This document shows positions 8,201-18,033 of a stretch of 62,325 bases of DNA, in pieces. How positions within the stretch are numbered: position 1 is the first letter of the stretch; each line of letters opens with the position of its first letter. The position numbers and the translations under genes were made by a program. The notes beneath the pieces were generated by a model, which ran no database searches, had not been told where the DNA came from, and saw only the letters and a program-made list of their open reading frames with translations. Source of the DNA: Bacillota bacterium. Its GTDB lineage: Bacteria; Bacillota; Clostridia; Lachnospirales; Lachnospiraceae. Where the stretch lies: positions 1 through 62,325 of the forward strand of contig JAEWMT010000038.1 in NCBI GenBank assembly GCA_023393095.1, read 5' to 3'.

Positions 8201-11200
8201 GAAGCATCATAATTATACTGACTGCCACTACCGGAGAGGTCGCTGACACTCTTTAAACGGTTCAGGGCGTCATAGACATAGGAGTAGCGATTCCCGGCAG
8301 GATCCGTCATGGTGGCGATATTATTATTACCGTCAAAGGTGTAGCTGGTCAGCTCACCGATTGGATTTTTGACATCCGTAAGGTTATTTGTCGGGTCATA
8401 GGTATACTCATATCTCTGGCTCTTAGGTTTGACTTCATAAGCTAAGTTACCCACGGGATCATAGCCATAACTGGTCAGATTGTTCTCCGGATCCAGCATA
8501 CTGGTGATCCGGTCAAGCTCATCATAGGTATAGTTAGTGGTATTGCCATCCGGAGTCGTCATAGTCTTCTTGTTACCGAATTCATCATAGGTGTATGAAG
8601 TAATCAGACCCTGGATATCTGTTTCTGACAGGAGGCGGTGCATCTTATCATAGGTATAGGTGGTCATCTGTCCGGCATTATCATATACCTTCTTAAGGTT
8701 CCCGGCCTTATCATCGTATTCCTGGCTGGTGGTAAGACCATTCGGATCGACCGTTTTAATCAAGCGGTGAGGTACATCATACGTGTACTGTGTGACCCGA
8801 CCCTCCTGATCCGTGGTCTGCTTCAGATCCCCATTGTCGTAGTAGGCATTCTGAATTAGGTTGTTCTGGGTGTCATTGGTGGTCAGCAGCTGATCCCTGG
8901 AATTATAGGTATAGGATGTGGTGACACCACGGCTGTCGCTTACGCTGGTGGTATTGCCAAAGAAATCATACTGATAGGAGGTAAGCTCTCCAAGGGCATT
9001 CTGCATGGTTTTCACCTGGTTTACCGGGTTATAAGTATAGCTTGTGGTATTGTTAAGCGGATCGGTGACGTTCTTTAACAGTCCACCCGGATAGTAATCA
9101 TATCTGGTGGTGTAATTTCTCTCATCCGTAACCTGGGATACCTTATTCAGCGCATTATACTGGTATTTCTTACTAAAGCCTCTGGCATTGATGATCTCGG
9201 ATACGAGATTATTGTTGTTATAGTTGTACTGTGTAGTATTGCCAAGGGGGTCTGTTACCTTTGTTAAGTTACCACAAGGGTCGTAATTGTAGGAATAAAC
9301 CCTCTTTCCTGGTTTGATCATCTGGGTGACATTATCATTCGCATCATAGGTAATCCTTGTGACCTTCTCCTCCGGATCTGTGATCTGACGGATACGGTCA
9401 AATGGATCGTACTGATAGCTTGTAACATTACCATCCGGCTCCGTGGTTGATATGAGTCTGCTGTAGGCATCATAATTGTAGGTGGTAATGCTACCCATGG
9501 TATCGGCAACTCCGGTCAGCCTGCCCAGTGTATCATACTGATAGTCCGTATGATTACCCACGCTGTCAGACACATAATCCGTATTGCCGGAAGGAGTATA
9601 ACTTGTGGTATAGGTGACTCCTGATCTGTCCGTATACGAGCTCTCACGGTTTAAACCATCATAAGCATAGGCTTCCTTTTCGCCATTAGGATATAGTATC
9701 TTGCTTAAGGTGTCATCCTGATTATATTCGTACTGGGTGACTTGCTGGTTCGCATCTGTTTCTTTCTGTAGTCTGCCTCTTGGATCATAGTGATAGGAGG
9801 TCATATTGCCCATTGGATCCACGTAATTATTCAGCAAGCCCCTGCTATTGTACAGATAGGTCTCTGTCGTATTTACTGCCGGTACGCTTACTTGATATAC
9901 TTGATTAAAGCCATTATACGAAGTATTTGTGATATTGCCTTCTGCGTCAATGGTCCGGCTCACATTGCCATCTTCATCATAATTATAATGGGTCACTTTA
10001 TTTCTGGGGTCAATGACCTGGGATACCTGTCCCAGTCCGTCGTATTTATAGGTTGTGACATTTCCCTTTGCATCTGTGACAGAGCTCATATTTCCGTTGG
10101 CATCATAGGTATACTGCGTCTTATATCTGACCGTATTCAGGGTATCGGATATAGATAAAGGTGCATTGGCAGTAAGGAGAGCGGATGCCAGGGATGGCAT
10201 GTTCCCAAGTAACGGAGTATTGGAGGAGAAAGTCATAGGGGTGATACCTGCATCCTCTTCTGCCACTCCCGTGATACTACTTATCTGACCACTGTCGGAA
10301 TTATAACTATAGTTATAGGTTACACCTCTTTCATCTCTTACCTGTGATATCCTGCCTGCATCTGTATATGTCGTAGAAACAGTGGCATGACCGCTCTGAT
10401 TAGTTACCACTGGCTGATAGAGGTCATCATAAGTATAGCTTGTGGTAGAATCCGGTGTTACTTCCGTCTTCACATTTCCCATATCATCATAGGTATAGTT
10501 GCTGAAATCATTCTCAGGTCTTACTATCTTAGATACCTGCCCCACTTTGTAATCATATTGATACTTAGTGGTATCTCCGTCGGCCTCTGTTTCCGCTGTT
10601 ACATTACCAAGGGTATCGTATTGATAATTGTAATACGGTGTACTCTGTCCTGGTTCATAAATCGCTATTAGCTGGTTGATATTGTCATATTCATACCGGG
10701 TGACGTTATTTTCCTGGTCAGTGCTAGCCGTTATGTTTCCATTTGCATCATAACTATAGGCAGTGATTCCACCATAAGGGTCTATCTCCTGCTTCTGACT
10801 GTTATTTCCATCATAGGTGTACAGGGTAGTCGCATAGCAGCCGGAATCAGGGATGATTCGGCTGCCTGTCTCTGATTCAAGATTGCCGTTATCATCATAG
10901 GTATAGGTTACACTCCGGTTGGTTGTACCGTCCGAAGGGTATAATTCGTTAAGTACATTTCCATTCTTATCATAAGAGGTGCTTGTAACATTGCCTTCGG
11001 CGTCCCTATCGTTGATCTCCCGCCCCATAGTATCAAAATACTGAGTATAATTAGTACCTCCCCCCGTTGTGGTAACCGAATCTGGATAATTGCTATTATC
11101 TATCCGGGTCACCACACCGTCCGGGTCGGTGATCCGGTTCAACAATCCGTTCGCTGCGTAATCATAGTTTGTTACGATTTGCTTCTGGACACCGTTTACC

Positions 11201-14200
11201 GTGTTGTAGACAATCATCTTATCCAAATTATGGTTGCTATCATAGGTCATGGTAGTCCGGTTGCCAGCAAAGTCTACGGTTCCGGTTAACAGATAGTTAT
11301 CCTGATAGGTATATTGATAAGTCTTCTGATCTTCCGGACGGGTATAGGAGGTAATGTAGCCCAGATCGTTATAGCTATATTGATGAAGCCTTCCCATGGT
11401 ATCCGTATAGTTTAGGACATCTCCTTTATCATTATACTGGAAGGTCTCATAGGTTTTCTCTCCGGAAGCTGGATTGATATCCGGGTAGGTTATCTTTGCA
11501 ATCCGGTGATTTGCATCGGACTGATACTGATAAACCAAACCTCTGCCATCGGTCACCGTAGTGCTACTATCCGAACAGGAAAGATGAATTTTATTTTGCT
11601 CTCCGTCCTTTTGTACACTTACCCTGCCATTCGAGGTATAGCTGTTGGTTATGGATACATTTCCCTCCGGTTGGGTCAGGCTCTCGAGTTTTCCATCCTC
11701 ATAATAGGAATATTGCGTCTTATTGCCCTCTCCATCACTGAAGCCGGTAAGCTCATTGCTGCTGTCTCCATAATCAAAGGTAAGACTTGATGTATCGGGC
11801 AGATCAATCTCCTTAATATTACCCATCCAGTCCGTATCACTGTCATAATACTCGATATTAATGGAGCGGTCTATTGCATCCGTGATGGTCGTCTGCCAGT
11901 CGCTCTCATCATACTCTATGTTAGTTGTATTCCCATTTGGATCAGTAATTTCTGTCAGTAGCCCGGTTGGATTAAAGCTGTACACCATCTTATCTCTGGT
12001 GGTAATCTTATAATTATCTCCGTCTTTTTTCAGTACATCGTAACTATAATTAGATGTATAGGTACTTCCCGAAGCTGTAAAGTAAATTCTTGAACCGTTA
12101 CCGGTATTATATCCAATCTTTTTATCCTTATAGAAGATCAAATATTGATTAAAGTTATAGTCCCACTGATCGCCTAATACACTTTTCCTATCTTTTAGAG
12201 AAGAGATATAGGAGCGGGTAAAATCAAGCGTACCTGCATAGACCGGGTAGCTAAAGTCGGTGTTACTATATGCAAATGCCCCCGTAGCAGGATTGATATA
12301 TTGTCCAACCGTATCCATACCGGAGTCTGCCCCTATCGCCGCATCGTCTTTCTCAATTTCCGTGGTAATCACATCCGACTGGTCATAGTTATAGGGCTCT
12401 TCCTTCTCTGACATAACGAATAACTTCTGACCGACAAAGAGACGCTCTTCCTCTAATTTATTCAGATCATAGATTTTCTGATCCGCTGTTCCGTCATCAA
12501 GATAGTATTTCGCCAGTCGCTTTATGGTATCTCCCGGCTGTGCTTCAGCCACCACAAATTTTTTAGTGGACATATGCTCCGAATAGACTTCTTCGTAGTC
12601 TCCAGCGGTCTCACCATCACCACTATCTGCTCCCTCCGGCTTGATCCATTGTTCTACCTTGATATCCGCTTCAATCCAATACGCCTTATCCTTCTTAAGA
12701 TCAAAGCGCTTTGTCTTCCAATCAAACTCCGTAAAGTTCTCTTTCGTTATCTTACCCTTCATTCCATCCGGCATCAGGGTATAGTCAATGGTAGCTCGGT
12801 TTATCTTATCTTCGCTGTCTTCAATCGTGCTTCCTTCACTCCCGGAAGCTGCATCTTCACTCCATCTTAAGGTATTCTTTGCATATGCGGTACCGTTTTC
12901 ATATTTGTTTTCTCGTTCCAGAACCAACTTGAATTTATCCGAAGAAGGATCCGGTTCCGGTATCGTACCATAATTAATCTGTACATAGGGTTTCATATCT
13001 CCCTGAGCAGAATCGAAAGCTTCTACATGGGAGGAGCTATTATGCATCTGAAGGGCAAAACCATAATTTGGAGTTCCTTTCAGCCACTGGGTAATAAGAG
13101 ACTTGATATCCCAAGTATAATCTCCTCTTCCGTCAATATCTGTTGAGGAAATGGTAGAACCAAGGGTCGGTTGAGTACTCCATCTTACACATTCCGTGGT
13201 GTCAGGAGATGAAACCGGAGGAATTTTAAAATCTTCATTTGATTTCTTAAGATCAACTGTTCTATTCGCTGATGACCAACTGGTATATTCATGAAGATGT
13301 AATTTTGCACTTTCAATGCTACTATCCGCTGTCAAATCCTTCGGGAGCACCAATTTAAAGTAAGCCTTTGTCTGTCCTTTCTTAGCAGCTCCAAGCCCAC
13401 TAGCAACTCCGTCATCATCACCGATGAACAATCCCTGGCTGGTAAAATGTGTTGTATCGGAATTTTCCTCTACATAGGTGTCCCTGAATTCCGAATCACT
13501 GTTAAGCTGCACCGTAGGATCAATCACTACAGGATATGCTCTGGTAAGGTCCTTTAACCATGCCTTGTCCGGCGTAATTGTTACGATGTATTTCTTTCCA
13601 TCTGCTTTCAAATCTAACTTTACGTTATCACTGACATTGCCTTCCCGATCCGTCATATAAGGTGCAGACAGCATATAAGCTACCTGCTTGTTGTTCTTTG
13701 CTTCGATATACAGAAGATTATCCTTTAAAGATACCTCATACTTGCCATCTACTGTAAGTTCATAGCAATAGGATGTCTGGTCGACCGGATGAGCTAGTAT
13801 AATATCTTCTTTCAGGCTGGTATTATTCACTGTATAGGAATAGGAGATACCCTCTGTTCCAGCCGGTATCAAAGCCTGGTTGTCCTGAACCACCAGGGCA
13901 TCCCACTGTAAATCCTGAGGAAGCATAGATATGGAGATCCCCTGCTGGTTAATCTGTATTCCGTCTTTCCCACTTTTAGGGATCGTTACCTGATACAGAC
14001 CAAAGCTATTCTGATATACTTCCTCCCCACTGGATTCCACAGAGATCAGGTTATTATTGATCTCAAGATAATTGGACTTTTTCAAATCATTCTTCCCGTA
14101 TTTCGCTTTACCTTGATTGTTTTTATCTGCTTTTACGTGAATTGGTTCAAAGAATAATAGCGTTGTCTTACTGCCGTCTTCATTAAGATAGGTCTTAGAA

Positions 14201-14472
14201 TTGTCCGTTCTAGCTTCAATCAGCTCTTTTTTACTCGACCATTTTTTAAGCTGATCCTGCTTATTCAGAAGACCCTTTGGTATCTTAACAGGCTTTTGGT
14301 TTTTCACCTTTTTTGCTTTCGGTATATCCTTCTTCGAGGCTTCCGATGTCTGAGATGCCTCTTGATCGCCCTTTTGCGCGGCTGCAAACGCATAATCGGA
14401 TTGCATACTTGTTAACATGGCAATAATTAATACAATACATGCAATTTGCTTCCTTAGACTGTGCTTTCTCAT
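5239..14472 (-). CDS. Secreted giant Rhs/YD-repeat polymorphic toxin
   Basis: A 3077-residue protein. Order: Sec signal peptide (about 1-31, ending DYAFAAA); a Lys-rich stretch; a DNRLRE-like carbohydrate-binding type segment (about 325-505, VVIDPTVQL...TKAYFKLVLP...YTWDIKSLITQWLKG); a LysM motif (about 640-690, QPGDTIKRLAKYY...LFVGQKLFVM); a DUF6531 entry module (about 720); dozens of YD repeats (GxxTxYxYDxxGxL); an Asn/Gly/Ser-rich low-complexity linker (about 2616-2690); and the Rhs core GFTGESHDIEGGLIYLRARY to DPSGH (2879-2883). After the core come a hydrophobic helix, a Val/Gly/Asn/Trp repeat (GVTWVGGKVVDGANWVGDKA), the junction TKGAEKT (about 2984) and a variable tip of about 90 residues rich in conserved-looking His (EGPHESPNPHNYNHINY). 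The tip's enzyme class is not recognised. The YD shell is expected to encapsulate the tip. Upstream are 366 bases of leader and inverted repeats. Confidence 0.93.
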   Translation of the reverse strand: MRKHSLRKQIACIVLIIAMLTSMQSDYAFAAAQKGDQEASQTSEASKKDIPKAKKVKNQKPVKIPKGLLNKQDQLKKWSSKKELIEARTDNSKTYLNEDGSKTTLLFFEPIHVKADKNNQGKAKYGKNDLKKSNYLEINNNLISVESSGEEVYQNSFGLYQVTIPKSGKDGIQINQQGISISMLPQDLQWDALVVQDNQALIPAGTEGISYSYTVNNTSLKEDIILAHPVDQTSYCYELTVDGKYEVSLKDNLLYIEAKNNKQVAYMLSAPYMTDREGNVSDNVKLDLKADGKKYIVTITPDKAWLKDLTRAYPVVIDPTVQLNSDSEFRDTYVEENSDTTHFTSQGLFIGDDDGVASGLGAAKKGQTKAYFKLVLPKDLTADSSIESAKLHLHEYTSWSSANRTVDLKKSNEDFKIPPVSSPDTTECVRWSTQPTLGSTISSTDIDGRGDYTWDIKSLITQWLKGTPNYGFALQMHNSSSHVEAFDSAQGDMKPYVQINYGTIPEPDPSSDKFKLVLERENKYENGTAYAKNTLRWSEDAASGSEGSTIEDSEDKINRATIDYTLMPDGMKGKITKENFTEFDWKTKRFDLKKDKAYWIEADIKVEQWIKPEGADSGDGETAGDYEEVYSEHMSTKKFVVAEAQPGDTIKRLAKYYLDDGTADQKIYDLNKLEEERLFVGQKLFVMSEKEEPYNYDQSDVITTEIEKDDAAIGADSGMDTVGQYINPATGAFAYSNTDFSYPVYAGTLDFTRSYISSLKDRKSVLGDQWDYNFNQYLIFYKDKKIGYNTGNGSRIYFTASGSTYTSNYSYDVLKKDGDNYKITTRDKMVYSFNPTGLLTEITDPNGNTTNIEYDESDWQTTITDAIDRSINIEYYDSDTDWMGNIKEIDLPDTSSLTFDYGDSSNELTGFSDGEGNKTQYSYYEDGKLESLTQPEGNVSITNSYTSNGRVSVQKDGEQNKIHLSCSDSSTTVTDGRGLVYQYQSDANHRIAKITYPDINPASGEKTYETFQYNDKGDVLNYTDTMGRLHQYSYNDLGYITSYTRPEDQKTYQYTYQDNYLLTGTVDFAGNRTTMTYDSNHNLDKMIVYNTVNGVQKQIVTNYDYAANGLLNRITDPDGVVTRIDNSNYPDSVTTTGGGTNYTQYFDTMGREINDRDAEGNVTSTSYDKNGNVLNELYPSDGTTNRSVTYTYDDNGNLESETGSRIIPDSGCYATTLYTYDGNNSQKQEIDPYGGITAYSYDANGNITASTDQENNVTRYEYDNINQLIAIYEPGQSTPYYNYQYDTLGNVTAETEADGDTTKYQYDYKVGQVSKIVRPENDFSNYTYDDMGNVKTEVTPDSTTSYTYDDLYQPVVTNQSGHATVSTTYTDAGRISQVRDERGVTYNYSYNSDSGQISSITGVAEEDAGITPMTFSSNTPLLGNMPSLASALLTANAPLSISDTLNTVRYKTQYTYDANGNMSSVTDAKGNVTTYKYDGLGQVSQVIDPRNKVTHYNYDEDGNVSRTIDAEGNITNTSYNGFNQVYQVSVPAVNTTETYLYNSRGLLNNYVDPMGNMTSYHYDPRGRLQKETDANQQVTQYEYNQDDTLSKILYPNGEKEAYAYDGLNRESSYTDRSGVTYTTSYTPSGNTDYVSDSVGNHTDYQYDTLGRLTGVADTMGSITTYNYDAYSRLISTTEPDGNVTSYQYDPFDRIRQITDPEEKVTRITYDANDNVTQMIKPGKRVYSYNYDPCGNLTKVTDPLGNTTQYNYNNNNLVSEIINARGFSKKYQYNALNKVSQVTDERNYTTRYDYYPGGLLKNVTDPLNNTTSYTYNPVNQVKTMQNALGELTSYQYDFFGNTTSVSDSRGVTTSYTYNSRDQLLTTNDTQNNLIQNAYYDNGDLKQTTDQEGRVTQYTYDVPHRLIKTVDPNGLTTSQEYDDKAGNLKKVYDNAGQMTTYTYDKMHRLLSETDIQGLITSYTYDEFGNKKTMTTPDGNTTNYTYDELDRITSMLDPENNLTSYGYDPVGNLAYEVKPKSQRYEYTYDPTNNLTDVKNPIGELTSYTFDGNNNIATMTDPAGNRYSYVYDALNRLKSVSDLSGSGSQYNYDASGNISSLVDGNGNITKYRYNNLNLLESVEDAEGNVTNYTYYKDGNLKSMTDARGNTSTYTYDEGGNRSSFTNPKGETIQYNYNLLGQLDKETKKDGNIIDYQYDDYNHLKSILYPDKTSVDYTYDDLNRKTSMENENGTAEYTYDPMGRLSLVSDPLSEEISYEYDNLGRKTAVIYPDGKRVNYEYDDYDRIVKVTDREGKIISYTYDKAGRKKTTTLPNGITTTYEYDKASRIIGITSVKADGGTVLKLNYTYDGAGNRTIEEISQDSEHYKREYSYYKNNTVKSMHESGSDDITYSYTYDPAGNISEKKVTEGGTTKTYHYTYDNANRMTSMKEDGGESRTYRYDANGNRTARVLSGAATVADGESKGKETADYYYYDYENRLVEIVLHNGKVFTYGYDGEGNRLWRTYSQYPLVKPPVEEGERVDDPATFPGYNKDNPATGKNTGNKGKGGKSGTTATESTTESKTTEGTTTESTDLSKTDQAMLDDILESEGEKDNELVSLMTTKNDEELMVSVDSYTMPKYYAANTENGNNGNGNGGNNGNGNSDNSGNSGNSGNSNGNSSSNNKGDSGNSDSMGYDKNKNENGKGYAYGKNKHKNPSQGNPNASDSINPSDPYGLINPDVFEVTNYINDINQEYTQVLMTTDVDGNYRGAYTYANGERASVEDLGQVEGKPNNPLYYLSDALGSTIAITNMNAGIIDSNRFAPFGEAISPVAKNARLTNSPFGFTGESHDIEGGLIYLRARYYEPEIGRFIQQDSYPYFGDTKNPISRNLYVYCNNNPLMYKDPSGHVAGVDDAAIILVLASGAIIYVSYRYLSSPEGKEAIRNGAVAIQNGVVIAGKAVTKAAKKTVKRIVNGVTWVGGKVVDGANWVGDKASDAWNGITNLFSKKNTKGAEKTNEKGVGGKGWRGDKTWKKEVKEVGEGGTIKDLNGKVPTQEEAEALIKESGGKVNRVEGPHESPNPHNYNHINYTTPSGGKGTIRIK

Positions 14473-14670
14473 TCGTTTACTCCCCCTAATATCCTATAAT
14501 ATATCAATATTTACCATATTATAACATGTAAATCAATGGTAAATACTTACTTATTTTGTTTTATTGTCGAAATATTAATCTGTTCGTTGCAATAGTACTC
14601 TGTAACCCTTAAAACTTACATAAGTGTTCGAGATCTTTTCAAGATTACTTCGGTAAAATAATTAATAAAA

Positions 14671-14764
14671 CCCAGAGCCATCAGAATGTAAAATGAACCC
14701 TATAAAAGAACGGTTATGTTTTAACTGTCCATTTTATAGGGTCCAACTTCAATCAGGCTCTGGG
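14671..14764. repeat. Three-tier nested inverted repeat
   Basis: CCCAGAGCC (14671) pairs with GGCTCTGGG (14756); inside it ACCCTATAAAA pairs with TTTTATAGGGT; inside that ACGGTT pairs imperfectly with AACTGT. The 94-base structure sits between carB and the Rhs gene, next to the carB terminator. It may be a palindromic intergenic element or a processed RNA. Its function is unknown. Confidence 0.7.
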
Positions 14765-14772
14765 CACACATA

Positions 14773-14813
14773 AAGGCGGACAATGTATCCATTTTAAATA
14801 CATTGTCCGCCTT
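14773..14813 (-). terminator. carAB terminator
   Basis: AAGGCGGACAATGTA pairs with TACATTGTCCGCCTT (15 bp) around an 11-base loop, 26 bases past the carB stop, with a short T run on the minus strand. The symmetry means it could also act on transcripts from the other side. Confidence 0.85.
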
Positions 14814-14838
14814 ATATTCATTCTTTTATCTACGTTTA

Positions 14839-17800
14839 TTATATCTGTGCCACATCCACCAGTGTAATATCACTGTTATCACTTTCCATACTGGTAAGCA
14901 GAGCTGCTGCAGTATCCAGTGCGGTAAAGCAGGTTACGCCAGTCTCAATGGAGGTACGGCGGATTAAGAAGCCGTCTCTTTGTTTGTTACGTCCCTGGGT
15001 AGGTGTATTAATTACCATGTCAATCTCATGGCTCAGAATTAAGTCTAATACATTAGGAGTTCCCTGCTCAATCTTAGGTATAATCGTTGCAGGAATTCCG
15101 TTATCCCTTAATGATTTGGCGGTTCCGTCGGTTGCGAAGATCTGATATCCAAGAGCAACCAGTCTTCTTCCCAGATCTACTGCCTCTTCCCTATCCTGCT
15201 TATTCACAGTTAGTATCATCTTCTTATACTTCGGAAGATTTATGCCTGCTCCAAGAAATGCTTTATATAATGCTTCATGATAGGTTTTAGCGATACCAAG
15301 ACATTCTCCGGTGGATTTCATCTCCGGTCCTAAGCTGGTCTCAGCACCTCTAAGTTTCTCGAAGGAGAATACCGGCATTTTAATCGCAATGTATTCTGAC
15401 TCAGGCCATAATCCCGGTGTATATCCTAGGGACTTGATCGTATCTCCGAGAATAATCTTTGTCGCGATATCTACGATTGGCAATGATGTTACCTTACTGA
15501 TATAAGGAACGGTACGACTGGAACGGGGATTTACCTCGATTACATATACCTCTTCATTATATACAATAAACTGTATATTTATTAATCCTACTACATGGAG
15601 GGAGTTCGCCAGCTTCTTTGTATAATCTACGATGTCTGCCTTCACTTTCTCACTAATGCTTTGTGCAGGATATACTGATATACTGTCTCCGGAGTGGATT
15701 CCGGCTCTTTCGATATGTTCCATGATACCCGGAATTAAGATATCCTTACCGTCACATACCGCATCAACTTCAACTTCCATACCCATCAGATATTTATCAA
15801 CCAGGATCGGATGCTCCTGTACGGTCATGTTGATGATCTTCATGAACTCTCTGATATCATCATCAGAAATCGCAATCTGCATACCCTGTCCGCCAAGTAC
15901 ATAGGACGGACGGACAAGTACCGGATATCCAAGCTCATTTGCTGCTGTTAGAGCTTCCTCTGTTGTAAATACTGTCTTTCCGGCAGGTCTCGGGATTTTG
16001 CATTGTTCAAGTATCTGATCAAATAATTCCCTATCTTCTGCTGCATCCACATCCGCAGCTGAGGTTCCAAGGATCGGTACACCCATTTTTAGCAAAGCTT
16101 CCGTAAGTTTAATCGCAGTCTGACCACCAAACTGTACTACCGCCCCATCTGGCTGTTCCATATCTACGATGCTTTCTACGTCCTCCGGTGTTAAAGGCTC
16201 AAAATACAACTTATCTGCAATATCGAAGTCGGTACTAACAGTTTCCGGATTGTTGTTAACAATAATGGTTTCGCATCCGCTCTTAGACAGAGCCCATACA
16301 CTGTGTACCGAGCAGTAGTCGAATTCGATACCCTGTCCGATACGGATCGGACCTGATCCAAGAACCATGATTTTCTTTCTACCGCTGGTCTTCTCCACTT
16401 CATTAAAGCTTCCGAAGGTTGAATAATAATATGGTGTTTCCGCATCAAACTCTGCCGCACAGGTATCCACCATTTTATAAGCTGCGATGATATTATTCTC
16501 TTTTCTTATCGCTTTAATCTCTGCTGCTGTCTTTCCGGTAAGTTCTGCAATGACACGATCTGGGAAGCCAAGAATTTTTGCTTTTTCTAAGAGTTCTTTC
16601 GTAAGAGGCTTTTCGATAAGCTCCTTTTCCATTTCAACCAGATTAGCTATTTTGTCAATGAACCATAGATCAATCTTAGTTATCTCATTAATTTCTTCAT
16701 AAGTAATGCCTTTGCGAATTGCTTCAGCAATTACGAATAATCTTCTATCATCAACCTGATACAATTCATTTATAATTTCTTCTCTTGTCTTTTCGTCATA
16801 GTTACCATGCTTTAAGCTGTATATGTTCTGCTCAAGGGAACGAAGCGCCTTCATTAAAGCAGCCTCGAAGTTAGTGCTGATGGACATTACCTCTCCGGTT
16901 GCCTTCATCTGTGTGGTAAGCTGTCTTTTTGCAGTAATGAACTTATCAAATGGCCATTTCGGTATCTTCACTACCACATAGTCGAGGGTTGGCTCAAAGC
17001 TAGCATAAGTCTTCTTTGTAACAGCATTCTGAATCTCATCTAGCTGGTATCCAAGTGCAATTTTCGCTGCAACCTTCGCAATCGGATACCCGGTTGCCTT
17101 GGAAGCAAGTGCTGAAGAACGGCTTACACGGGGGTTAACCTCGATAACACAATATTCGAAGGTCTCCGGATGAAGCGCATACTGCACATTACATCCACCC
17201 GTAATCCCAAGCTCCGTAATAATATTTAAAGCAGAGCTTCTAAGCATCTGATATTCCTTATCACCAAGGGTTTGAGATGGTGCTACAACGATACTGTCAC
17301 CGGTATGAACACCAACCGGATCTAAGTTTTCCATATTACATACCGTAATACAGTTACCCGCACTATCTCGCATCACTTCATACTCGATTTCTTTCCATCC
17401 GGCAATACAACGCTCTATTAAGCACTGACCTACACGGCTTAAACGAAGACCGTTGGAGCAAATATCCTCTAGTTCTTCTTTCGTATCAGCAATACCACCG
17501 CCGCTACCGCCTAAGGTATAAGCAGGACGAACAACTACCGGATAACCGATGGTATCTGCAAATTCAACTGCGTCTTTAACGGTTGTAACTACGGTACTCG
17601 GAGCACAGGGCTCATTGATCTTCTCCATAGTTGTTTTGAATTCGAGACGATCTTCTGCCTTTTTAATGGTTAATGAAGTAGTTCCGATTAATCTGACATC
17701 ATTTTCTTTTAAGAAGCCGGATTCCTCTAACTCCATTGCTATATTTAATGCTGCCTGTCCGCCAAGGGTAGGCAATACGCTGTCGGGTTTTTCTTTCAGA

Positions 17801-18033
17801 ATAATTCTTTTCACGAAATCAGGTGTTAACGGCTCAATATAGACATAATCAGCAATTTCCTTATCTGTCATAATCGTTGCCGGGTTAGAGTTTACAAGAA
17901 CAACACAGATACCCTCTTCTTTCAGAGAGCGGCAGGCCTGAGTACCTGCATAGTCAAATTCTGCTGCCTGGCCAATTACGATCGGACCAGAACCGATTAC
18001 TAATACTTTTTTAATATTTTCTATTCTCGGCAT
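14839..18033 (-). CDS. carB: Carbamoyl-phosphate synthase, large subunit
   Basis: The 1064-residue large subunit makes carbamoyl phosphate from bicarbonate, ammonia passed from CarA and two ATP, feeding arginine and pyrimidine synthesis. Two homologous ATP-grasp halves are visible. The first opens MPRIENIKKVLVIGSGPIVI with GQAAEFDYAGTQACR and VRPAYTLGGSGGG. The second, from about residue 550, has KIMVLGSGPIRIGQGIEFDY and LVRPSYVLGGQGM. The C-terminal MGS-like allosteric domain starts near 935 (ILTVNKQDREEAVDLGRRL) and includes DMVINTPTQGRNKQRDGFLI. Length is normal. Its ATG overlaps the carA stop by one base (TAATG), so the two are translationally coupled. Confidence 0.98.
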   Translation of the reverse strand: MPRIENIKKVLVIGSGPIVIGQAAEFDYAGTQACRSLKEEGICVVLVNSNPATIMTDKEIADYVYIEPLTPDFVKRIILKEKPDSVLPTLGGQAALNIAMELEESGFLKENDVRLIGTTSLTIKKAEDRLEFKTTMEKINEPCAPSTVVTTVKDAVEFADTIGYPVVVRPAYTLGGSGGGIADTKEELEDICSNGLRLSRVGQCLIERCIAGWKEIEYEVMRDSAGNCITVCNMENLDPVGVHTGDSIVVAPSQTLGDKEYQMLRSSALNIITELGITGGCNVQYALHPETFEYCVIEVNPRVSRSSALASKATGYPIAKVAAKIALGYQLDEIQNAVTKKTYASFEPTLDYVVVKIPKWPFDKFITAKRQLTTQMKATGEVMSISTNFEAALMKALRSLEQNIYSLKHGNYDEKTREEIINELYQVDDRRLFVIAEAIRKGITYEEINEITKIDLWFIDKIANLVEMEKELIEKPLTKELLEKAKILGFPDRVIAELTGKTAAEIKAIRKENNIIAAYKMVDTCAAEFDAETPYYYSTFGSFNEVEKTSGRKKIMVLGSGPIRIGQGIEFDYCSVHSVWALSKSGCETIIVNNNPETVSTDFDIADKLYFEPLTPEDVESIVDMEQPDGAVVQFGGQTAIKLTEALLKMGVPILGTSAADVDAAEDRELFDQILEQCKIPRPAGKTVFTTEEALTAANELGYPVLVRPSYVLGGQGMQIAISDDDIREFMKIINMTVQEHPILVDKYLMGMEVEVDAVCDGKDILIPGIMEHIERAGIHSGDSISVYPAQSISEKVKADIVDYTKKLANSLHVVGLINIQFIVYNEEVYVIEVNPRSSRTVPYISKVTSLPIVDIATKIILGDTIKSLGYTPGLWPESEYIAIKMPVFSFEKLRGAETSLGPEMKSTGECLGIAKTYHEALYKAFLGAGINLPKYKKMILTVNKQDREEAVDLGRRLVALGYQIFATDGTAKSLRDNGIPATIIPKIEQGTPNVLDLILSHEIDMVINTPTQGRNKQRDGFLIRRTSIETGVTCFTALDTAAALLTSMESDNSDITLVDVAQI

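Noticed and set aside
5417..13660. Many plus-strand open frames of 60-130 codons inside the Rhs gene
   Set aside because: They arise because YD-repeat codon use leaves the opposite strand open; they lack ribosome binding sites and resemble no family.
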